From Xanthobacteraceae bacterium (GTDB lineage Bacteria > Pseudomonadota > Alphaproteobacteria > Rhizobiales > Xanthobacteraceae): a DNA stretch of 6,281 bases. The notes beneath the pieces were generated by a model, which saw nothing but the letters and a program-made list of their open reading frames with translations, did no database searches and had not been told where the DNA came from. Below, one piece after another: positions 1 to 5,228 of the stretch (position 1 is its first letter; every line of letters starts with the position of its first letter). The position numbers were made by a program, and so were the translations under genes. The stretch spans positions 1 to 6,281 of the forward strand of contig JASHVC010000665.1 in the NCBI GenBank assembly GCA_030039655.1, written 5' to 3'.

Positions 1-27
1 CGGGGAATGGCAGGAAGGGCGGAATGC

Positions 28-32
28 GAGGA
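28..32 (+). promoter_or_regulatory. ribosome binding site of the molybdopterin-subunit gene
   Basis: GAGGA lies 5 bases before the ATG at 38, a good Shine-Dalgarno match and spacing, and it supports that start. The frame is open back to the window edge, so an upstream start cannot be formally excluded. However, the family usually begins a few residues before the IGQPVPR-like motif, as this start does. The first 37 bases contain no recognisable gene end; a partner-subunit gene could end just outside or overlap here. Confidence 0.6.
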
Positions 33-37
33 ATGTC

Positions 38-2365
38 ATGGGCCAATTCGCGATAGGCCAACCGGTTCCGCGATTCGAGGATCCAAGGCTCGTCAAAGGC
101 GGCGGACGCTACATTGCCGACATGGTGTTCCCCGGCATGGCTTTCGGCTATGTGCTGCGTTCACCGCACGCCCATGCGCGCATCCGCTCGATCGACACCA
201 CGAAAGCAAAGGCTGCGCCGGGTGTCCTAGCGGTGCTCACCGGGGCGGACTACAAGGCCGCAGGCTTTGGCGATCTGCCCGTTCCCGGCGGACTCAAGCG
301 CCGCGACGGCGCGCCGGGATATCGGCCGCGCTACCCGGCTCTGGTTGAGGATCGCGTCCGAATGATCGGCGATTATGTCGCCTTTGTCGTCGCCGAGACC
401 TACTACCAGGCGGTCGATGCAGCCGAAATGATCGAGGTCGACTACGAGGCGCTCCCGGCGATCGCCTCGACAGGCGATGCCGTGAATCCCGGCGTCCCTT
501 TAGTGTGGGACGATTGCCCCAACAACGTCGGCTTCATCCAGGTTGAAGGCAACAAGGAGGCGACCGACGCGGCCTTCGCCAACGCCGCTCACGTCGTCAA
601 ACATCATTTCGTGATCAACCGGGTGACGGCGGCGACGATGGAGCCGCGCGGTTGCATCGGCCTGTTTGAACCGATCGAAGGTCGCTACACGATCTATACG
701 ACCTTGCAGCGTACGCATGTGTTTCAGACCGAACTGTCAAACTATGTGCTGAAAGTGCCCGACAGCAAGATCCGCGTTGTCTGCGGTGACATCGGCGGCA
801 GCTTTGGCATGAAGTCCGCCGTCTACAATGAAGTCGCGCTGGTCTTGCTCGGCGCCAAAGTCGTCGGTCGTCCAGTCAAATGGGTGGCGACGCGCTCGGA
901 GTCTTTCCTGTGCGATGCGCAGGCGCGCGACAACGTCACGGACGCGGAACTTGCGCTCGACAAGGATGGCAACTTCCTCGGCTTCCGCGCCAAGATCATC
1001 GCCGCCATCGGCGCCTATTTGCAGGTCGGCATGCCGGCCTTCACCGGCAATCTCGGCACGCTGGCGGGCGTCTACCGCACGCCCGCGTCCCACGTCGATG
1101 TCACTGCCGTGTTCACCAACACTCAACCCGTGCGCCCTTATCGCGGCAACGGCAGGCCAGAAGCCGGCTACATCATCGAGCGCATGGTCGACCTTGCGGC
1201 GGACCAGACGGGGATCGACCCTGCCGAACTGAGACGCCGCAATACTATCGCGGCCAGCGCCATGCCGTTCAAAACGAGCGTGACTTTCACGTACGATTGC
1301 GGCGAGTTCGAAAAAAACATGAACCTCGCGCTCGACGCTGCGGACAAGCGTGGCTTCGAGGCACGGCGCAAGGATTCGCGTCAGCGCGGCAAGCTGCGCG
1401 GGCTCGGCTTTTCCAACACCATCGAGCGCTCCGCCGCCGCCGGCCTTGAAGGCGCGGAAATCAGGTTCGACCGCACTGGCTCGGTGTCGATCTTTTCCGG
1501 CAGTATCAATCAGGGCCAGGGCCACGAAACGGCCTTCAAGCAGGTCGTGTGCGACCGGCTCGGCCTCGACCCGAAGGAAGTCACTTACATCCAGGGCGAC
1601 ACCGATCAAGTGTTCTTCGCCGAAGGCACTGGCGGCTCGCGCTCGGCCGCTTTCTCAGGTTCAGCCTTCACTCTGGCCGCCGAGAAAATAGAGACCAAGG
1701 CCAAGGCAATTGTCGCGAACATGCTCAAACTGCCGGTCGCCGATATCAACTTCGCCGAAGGCATCTTTTCCAGTCAGAAGACCAACCAAACCCTGACTAT
1801 CAAGGAGGTCGCCAAGGCTTCGCTCGACCCGAAGAATTTACCGGAGGGAATGGAAGTCGGCCTCATCTCCACGGCGATCTATCAAGGCAAAGCGGCGAGC
1901 TACCCGAACGGCTGCCACGTCTGCGAACTCGAGATCGACGAGGAGACCGGCGAAGTCGAGATTCTCAATTACAGCGTCGTGGACGACGTAGGTACGGTGA
2001 TCAATCCGCTGCTGCTGCACGGTCAGGTCGACGGCGGGATCGCCATGGGCATCGGTCAGATTTTGATGGAAGACATCAAATTCGACGAGCAGGGTCAGAT
2101 TCTCACCGGATCGTTCATGGACTACGCCATGCCGCGCGCAGGTGACATGACTGGCTTCCACGTCGAGAGCAATCCGGTGCCTACCGAGACCAACCCGCTC
2201 GGCGTCAAGGGCGCCGGCGAAGCCGGCTGCGTCGGCGCCATGCCGGCGGTGGCGAATGCGCTGGTCGATGCGCTCTCGGTGCTCGGCATCAAGCACGTCG
2301 AAATGCCGGCGACGCCTGAGGTGTTGTGGAAGGCGATCCACGAAGCGCACGGCAAGGGGGCTTGA
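38..2365 (+). CDS. Xanthine dehydrogenase/CO dehydrogenase-family molybdopterin-binding (large) subunit
   Basis: This is the catalytic large subunit of a molybdenum hydroxylase, which would insert oxygen from water into a C-H bond of an aromatic, N-heterocyclic or aldehyde substrate and pass electrons to 2Fe-2S and FAD subunits. At 775 residues it is the normal length. The first domain opens with IGQPVPRFEDPRLVKGGGRY (residues 6-25). Cofactor and active-site motifs follow in the family order: DIGGSFGMK (251-259), PYRGNGR (367-373), NQGQGHETAF (491-500) and GVKGAGEAG (722-730), where E728 matches the conserved catalytic glutamate. PYRGNGR sits where true CO dehydrogenase has the AYRCSFR loop and many form-II CoxL-like proteins have AYRGAGR. 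CO oxidation is therefore unlikely and the substrate is unknown. Small and medium subunits are absent from the window and may be upstream. The gene converges on the binding-protein gene 12 bp away. Family assignment is secure; substrate is not. Confidence 0.95.
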   Translation: MGQFAIGQPVPRFEDPRLVKGGGRYIADMVFPGMAFGYVLRSPHAHARIRSIDTTKAKAAPGVLAVLTGADYKAAGFGDLPVPGGLKRRDGAPGYRPRYPALVEDRVRMIGDYVAFVVAETYYQAVDAAEMIEVDYEALPAIASTGDAVNPGVPLVWDDCPNNVGFIQVEGNKEATDAAFANAAHVVKHHFVINRVTAATMEPRGCIGLFEPIEGRYTIYTTLQRTHVFQTELSNYVLKVPDSKIRVVCGDIGGSFGMKSAVYNEVALVLLGAKVVGRPVKWVATRSESFLCDAQARDNVTDAELALDKDGNFLGFRAKIIAAIGAYLQVGMPAFTGNLGTLAGVYRTPASHVDVTAVFTNTQPVRPYRGNGRPEAGYIIERMVDLAADQTGIDPAELRRRNTIAASAMPFKTSVTFTYDCGEFEKNMNLALDAADKRGFEARRKDSRQRGKLRGLGFSNTIERSAAAGLEGAEIRFDRTGSVSIFSGSINQGQGHETAFKQVVCDRLGLDPKEVTYIQGDTDQVFFAEGTGGSRSAAFSGSAFTLAAEKIETKAKAIVANMLKLPVADINFAEGIFSSQKTNQTLTIKEVAKASLDPKNLPEGMEVGLISTAIYQGKAASYPNGCHVCELEIDEETGEVEILNYSVVDDVGTVINPLLLHGQVDGGIAMGIGQILMEDIKFDEQGQILTGSFMDYAMPRAGDMTGFHVESNPVPTETNPLGVKGAGEAGCVGAMPAVANALVDALSVLGIKHVEMPATPEVLWKAIHEAHGKGA

Positions 2366-2373
2366 GGGCTTGA
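2358..2373. repeat. 8-bp tandem duplication across a stop codon
   Basis: GGGCTTGA occurs twice in direct tandem (2358-2365 and 2366-2373). The first copy contains the TGA stop of the molybdopterin-subunit gene. It may be a replication-slippage product; the second copy also supplies the left arm of the following hairpin. Confidence 0.6.
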
Positions 2374-2389
2374 GCCGCTATTGCTCAAG
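2369..2389. terminator. possible weak bidirectional terminator between convergent genes
   Basis: CTTGAGC (2369-2375) and GCTCAAG (2383-2389) form a perfect 7-bp stem with a 7-base loop, followed on the plus strand by TTTG. The hairpin fills the 12-bp gap between the two convergent stop codons and overlaps the last codons of the minus-strand gene. The position suits a shared terminator. The stem is short and the T tract is only three bases, so strong intrinsic termination is doubtful. Confidence 0.4.
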
Positions 2390-3370
2390 TTTGATATTCG
2401 CTGCCTGAATAACCTTGGCCCACTTCTCGACGTCGCTCTTCATCAGCAGGCCAAAGTCGGCGCTCGTTTTCGGAGTCGTTGTGTCGCCGAGGCTGTTGAG
2501 GCGCGCTTTGACGGCAGGATCCACGATCGTTTCGTTGACCGCCTTGTTGAGGAGCGCAATGACGTCGGACGGCGTACCCTTTGGCGCCCCGATGCCAAGC
2601 CAGCCACTGGCTTCATAGCCAGGCAAGATGTCTGCGATCGGCGGTACGTCTGGCAGGCCGTCGAATTTCTGCGTCGTCGTCAGCCCGAGCGCGCGTAATT
2701 TGCCGGTCCGGACGAATTCCAGCGCCGACTGCACGGGGCCGATAAAACAATCGACCTGGCCGCTGATGACGTCGGGCAGCGGATTGCCGCGATAGGGCAC
2801 GTGGGCGAGCTGAATCCCCGCCATTCTTTGAAACATCTCGCCGAAGACATGCGGCGCGCTGCCGACGCCGGCGGATGCCATGGTGACCTTGCCCGGATTG
2901 GCCTTGGCGTAGGCGATGAACTCCGGCAGCGTCTTTGCCGGAAAGGACGGGGTCACTTCGAAGACAAATGGCTCATTGTCGATGCTGGCGACCGGCACAA
3001 TATCGCGCAGCAGATCGTAGTTGAGGTTTTGATACAGAGTGGCGTTGATGACATTGGCGGTGGTCAGCATCATCAGCATGTAGCCGTCGGGCGGCGCATG
3101 CGCCACATCGGCCGTCGCCAGATTGCTGCCGGCGCCCGGCCGGTTCTCGACCACCACGGACTGGCCGAGTTTCTCGCCGAGCGTTTGCGCAACGATCCGC
3201 CCGACAATGTCCGGCCCGCTGCCTGCCGGGAAGCCAACGATCAAACGGACGGGATGGGTCGGATAAGCCTCGCCCCAGGCCAGCGTTGTCAGGAATGGAA
3301 GCGTTGCCGCTCCCAGCGTCATCCCGTGAACGTGTCTCCGCGAAAACTTCATTCTGACCCTTCTCGGCAT
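2378..3370 (-). CDS. Bug/TctC-family tripartite tricarboxylate transporter periplasmic substrate-binding protein
   Basis: This is a periplasmic binding protein of the Bug (TctC) family, which captures carboxylates and related small molecules. With the ATG at 3370 it has 330 residues, the usual length. The leader carries SRRHVHG (10-16), a Tat-like twin-arginine motif, then a hydrophobic stretch and a likely cleavage site after AWG (31-33). The mature part begins EAYPTHPVRLIVGFPAGSGPD, the family's first ligand loop. ENRPGAGSN (75-83), PPDGY (93-97), HVPYRG (190-195) and SGQVD (203-207) are further Bug hallmarks. The frame is open up to a GTG at 3529, but those 53 extra residues precede the leader and look non-coding. 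The RBS favours 3370; ATG 3352 (324 residues) is the alternative. No TctA or TctB membrane gene is present, so this is an orphan binding protein in this window, a common situation for the family. It follows the RidA gene on the same strand. The ligand is unknown. Confidence 0.92.
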   Translation of the reverse strand: MPRRVRMKFSRRHVHGMTLGAATLPFLTTLAWGEAYPTHPVRLIVGFPAGSGPDIVGRIVAQTLGEKLGQSVVVENRPGAGSNLATADVAHAPPDGYMLMMLTTANVINATLYQNLNYDLLRDIVPVASIDNEPFVFEVTPSFPAKTLPEFIAYAKANPGKVTMASAGVGSAPHVFGEMFQRMAGIQLAHVPYRGNPLPDVISGQVDCFIGPVQSALEFVRTGKLRALGLTTTQKFDGLPDVPPIADILPGYEASGWLGIGAPKGTPSDVIALLNKAVNETIVDPAVKARLNSLGDTTTPKTSADFGLLMKSDVEKWAKVIQAANIKLEQ

Positions 3371-3374
3371 ATTG

Positions 3375-3383
3375 CCCCTCCCC
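3375..3383 (-). promoter_or_regulatory. ribosome binding site that sets the binding-protein start
   Basis: Read on the minus strand this is GGGGAGGGG, with GGAGG ending 6 bases before the ATG at 3370. It decides the start against the open frame reaching upstream to 3529. A weaker GAAGG lies 6 bases before the next in-frame ATG (3352), so minor initiation there is possible. Confidence 0.65.
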
Positions 3384-3504
3384 GGCGCATTGCTTTTCCG
3401 AGCTCTCACCCGCGCTGCGGGCCGCGCCTTTGCGTTGGAATTGTGTGCGCTCGCCGCCAGCATGTCCATCCGAGCTGTTCGCTCGCGACGCAGACCAGCA
3501 ATGA

Positions 3505-3897
3505 TCACGCCGCAATCACGGCCACACACTGAATCTCAATCATCATCTCTGGTTGCGCGAAGCCAGCAACCGTGATCGCGGCGCTTGCCGGAAAATCTTT
3601 GCCGAAGATTTCCGTGCGCAGCTCGGTCATCCGCGTGGTGTAACGCGCATCGATGAGAAACACCGTCATAGTAACGAGGTCGGCGAGCTTGGCCCCGGCT
3701 TGGGCCAGCGTTTTCTCGATATTGCGGAACGTCTGCCGGCATTGCGCATCGAAATCGCCGGCGAGCGACTTTCCGGTATCGTCCACCGCGCCGGTATGGC
3801 CCGCGAGCCAAAGGGTCTTGGCTGCCCCTTCGGTGATCACCACCGGCGAATAAGCGCGCTTCTCCGCACGCTCGCCGCGCACAAATGATTTCTTCAT
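3505..3897 (-). CDS. RidA/YjgF/YER057c/UK114-family protein lacking the deaminase arginine
   Basis: This is a 130-residue protein with the full RidA fold pattern: YSPVVITEGAAKTLWLAGHTG near the N-terminus (16-36), the helix RQTFRNIEKTLAQAGAKLADLV (54-75), TVFLID (78-83), and the C-terminal strand FPASAAITVAGF through MMIEIQCVAV (102-127). Classical RidA hydrolyses reactive enamine/imine intermediates using an arginine in an FPARS motif (R105 in E. coli). Here the aligned residue is S105 (FPASA), while the glutamate of the IEI motif is kept (E121). Loss of that arginine is typical of Rid subfamilies outside RidA proper, so simple 2-iminopropanoate deaminase activity is unlikely; the protein may act on or bind a pathway intermediate. 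ATG 3897 is chosen because GGAG lies 6 bases upstream; an in-frame TTG at 3909 overlaps that RBS. It precedes the binding-protein gene and diverges from the CoA-transferase gene. Confidence 0.9.
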   Translation of the reverse strand: MKKSFVRGERAEKRAYSPVVITEGAAKTLWLAGHTGAVDDTGKSLAGDFDAQCRQTFRNIEKTLAQAGAKLADLVTMTVFLIDARYTTRMTELRTEIFGKDFPASAAITVAGFAQPEMMIEIQCVAVIAA

Positions 3898-3903
3898 GGC
3901 TTG

Positions 3904-3907
3904 CTCC
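3904..3907 (-). promoter_or_regulatory. ribosome binding site that sets the RidA-family start
   Basis: Minus-strand GGAG sits 6 bases before the ATG at 3897. The alternative TTG start (3907-3909) shares its last base with this site, which argues that the ATG is the real start. Confidence 0.6.
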
Positions 3908-3959
3908 AACCTCGTGCCGAGTATCCACGCCTCTGCGGGCAGACATTAAAACCACATAT

Positions 3960-3986
3960 GGCCGGGACAAGCCCAGCCGTGACGGC
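3960..3986. repeat. imperfect hairpin plus nested 11-bp palindrome
   Basis: GGCCGGG (3960-3966), a 5-base loop ACAAG, and CCCAGCC (3972-3978) form a 7-bp stem with one C-A mismatch. In minus-strand RNA the mismatch becomes a G-U pair, so the stem would be continuous in the RidA leader. GCCGTGACGGC (3976-3986) is a perfect palindrome around one central base and overlaps the right arm. From memory, GC-rich units with a GGGACAAGCCC core recur in intergenic DNA of Bradyrhizobium relatives. This may be a degenerate dispersed repeat rather than a dedicated operator. Confidence 0.5.
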
Positions 3987-3993
3987 CTAGATT
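3964..3993 (+). promoter_or_regulatory. candidate promoter of the CoA-transferase operon
   Basis: GGGACA (3964-3969; four of six matches to TTGACA) and TAGATT (3988-3993; four of six matches to TATAAT) are 18 bases apart. A transcript would start about 6-8 bases after the -10 box, that is at or next to the ATG at 4000. The start codon has no Shine-Dalgarno sequence before it, which fits a leaderless or nearly leaderless mRNA. The match is modest and could be chance. Confidence 0.25.
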
Positions 3994-3999
3994 GATGTT

Positions 4000-5214
4000 A
4001 TGGCTGTTTCCAACCCTGCTTCCAACGGCACCGCCCCCCTTGCCGGCATCCGCGTGCTCGAATTCTGCCACGCCATCATGGGCCCGAGCGCGGGCCTCAT
4101 CCTCGCCGATCTTGGCGCGGACGTGATCAAGGTCGAACCGGTCGGCGGCGATACGACCCGTCGTCTTCCTGGCTTTGCCGCCGGCTTCTTCGGCACGTTC
4201 AATCGCAACAAGCGCAGCCTCGCCCTTGATCTCAAGGCTGCCGAAGGCCGCATGCTGCTGCATCGTCTCGTGGCAACGGCCGACGTAGCGATCGAAAATT
4301 ACGCGCCCGGCACCATGGACCGCCTCGGCTGCGGGTTTGCGGATTTTGCCAAGACCAACCCTCGCATCGTGTACTGCGCACTCAAAGGCTTCCTCAGCGG
4401 TCCCTACGAGCATCGGCCGGCGCTCGATGAAGTGGTGCAATTCATGGCCGGGCTCGCGTATATGACCGGCCCGCCTGGACAGCCACTGCGCGCAGGTACC
4501 TCCATCGTCGACATCATGGGCGGCGCGTTCGCGGTCATCGCCATCCAGGCGGCGTTGCGGGAGCGCGACCAAACCGGACAGGGCCAGTTTGTCAAATCCG
4601 CGTTGTTCGAATCGACGGCGTTTTTGATGGCACAACATCTCGCCGGGCAGGCGATCACCGGCCGGGCGCCGCCGCCTATGCCCGCACGCGAAGGCGCATG
4701 GGGGATTTACGAGCCGTTTGCGACCGCCGACGGCGAGCAAATTTTTGTCGGCATCACGAGCGACAGCCAGTGGTATCGCTTCTGCGAGCATTTTCGCCGG
4801 GACGATTTGCTGCAGAACCCCGCATACAAGACCAATGAGGATCGCGTGCGCGAGCGCCCAACACTGCTGCCGGTCGTCGCCGCAATCGTTGTGCAGCACA
4901 CGCGCGCGGCGCTTGCCGAAATCTTCGACCGCCTCGATATTCCATTCGCGCCGGTTGCTAAACCGGGCGACCTGTTCGACGACCCGCAGCTCAATGCCGG
5001 CGGCCGTATGCTTGAGATCGATTTTACCCGCAGCGTCTCCGCCAAGCTTCCGCGTCTGCCGATCGAGATCGGCACGCACGACCTCGGGCTTTCACGCCAG
5101 CCGCCGACGATCGGCGAGCATACGGGCGAAATCCTAACCGAGCTCGGCCTCAAGCCATCGGAGATCGAGGCGTTGCGCGAGCGCAATATCGTCACAGCCA
5201 AAGTGGCCCGCTAA
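4000..5214 (+). CDS. Class III (CaiB/BaiF/Frc-family) CoA transferase
   Basis: The product would move CoA from a donor such as succinyl-CoA or acetyl-CoA to a free carboxylic acid in the cytoplasm. It has 404 residues, the usual family length. The N-terminus has the CoA-binding signature PLAGIRVLEFCH then GPSAGLILADLGADVIKVEPVGGD (13-51), followed by FNRNKRSLALDL (67-78) and VAIENYAPGTMDRLG (96-110). D171 in AGTSIVDIMGG (165-175) is the expected catalytic aspartate that forms the acyl anhydride and CoA thioester. The C-terminal part keeps the DIPFAPV and DPQL-type motifs (313-331) and ends in the usual PPTIGEHTGEIL helix start (368-379). ATG 4000 lacks a ribosome site, but the next in-frame ATG (residue 27) lies inside the conserved domain. 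The lyase gene follows after 14 bp, suggesting this enzyme makes the lyase's CoA-ester substrate. The acid is unknown. Confidence 0.93.
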   Translation: MAVSNPASNGTAPLAGIRVLEFCHAIMGPSAGLILADLGADVIKVEPVGGDTTRRLPGFAAGFFGTFNRNKRSLALDLKAAEGRMLLHRLVATADVAIENYAPGTMDRLGCGFADFAKTNPRIVYCALKGFLSGPYEHRPALDEVVQFMAGLAYMTGPPGQPLRAGTSIVDIMGGAFAVIAIQAALRERDQTGQGQFVKSALFESTAFLMAQHLAGQAITGRAPPPMPAREGAWGIYEPFATADGEQIFVGITSDSQWYRFCEHFRRDDLLQNPAYKTNEDRVRERPTLLPVVAAIVVQHTRAALAEIFDRLDIPFAPVAKPGDLFDDPQLNAGGRMLEIDFTRSVSAKLPRLPIEIGTHDLGLSRQPPTIGEHTGEILTELGLKPSEIEALRERNIVTAKVAR

Positions 5215-5217
5215 GCT

Positions 5218-5220
5218 GGA
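5218..5220 (+). promoter_or_regulatory. weak ribosome binding site of the lyase gene
   Basis: Only GGA, 8 bases before the ATG at 5229, resembles a Shine-Dalgarno site. With the preceding stop codon just 14 bp away, translational coupling to the CoA-transferase gene is plausible. Confidence 0.35.
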
Positions 5221-5228
5221 ACAAACCC

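Larger units (their letters stand above)
3898..3999. promoter_or_regulatory. divergent control region between RidA-family and CoA-transferase genes
   Basis: This 102-bp gap separates two divergently transcribed genes, so both promoters are expected here or close by. It contains the RidA-family ribosome site, a short AT-rich patch (3945-3960) and the palindromic elements listed separately. No clear sigma-70 consensus faces the RidA gene. TTGTCC (3973-3968 on the minus strand) with a poor -10 in the AT patch is the best I can find, and it is weak. No regulator gene is in the window. Confidence 0.5.

Noticed and set aside
3..56. Possible end of an upstream gene in the third frame (stop TAG at 54-56) overlapping the first gene
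   Set aside because: Only about 17 glycine/arginine-rich codons are visible and they match no partner subunit I recognise, so it cannot be supported.
737..1609. Minus-strand open frame (290 codons) antisense to the molybdopterin-subunit gene
   Set aside because: It has the same codon-aligned antisense geometry and no family resemblance, while the sense frame has clear motifs throughout this interval.
3409..3421. CCCGC-GCT-GCGGG inverted repeat in the spacer between the RidA and binding-protein genes
   Set aside because: The stem is 5 bp with a 3-base loop and no T tract follows on either strand. In GC-rich DNA this is expected by chance.
3371..3529. N-terminal extension of the binding protein to a GTG at 3529
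   Set aside because: A strong ribosome site precedes ATG 3370, and the export leader follows directly after that start. The extension would bury the leader and overlap the RidA-family gene.
2801..3532. Plus-strand open frame (243 codons) opposite the binding-protein gene
   Set aside because: It is codon-aligned antisense to the Bug-family gene, and its product is histidine/arginine-rich without domain signals.
3946..5079. Long minus-strand open frame (377 codons) antisense to the CoA-transferase gene
   Set aside because: Its codon boundaries coincide exactly with those of the sense gene, so it stops only where the sense gene would use TTA, CTA or TCA codons, which are rare in GC-rich genes. 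Its translation has no recognisable domain.
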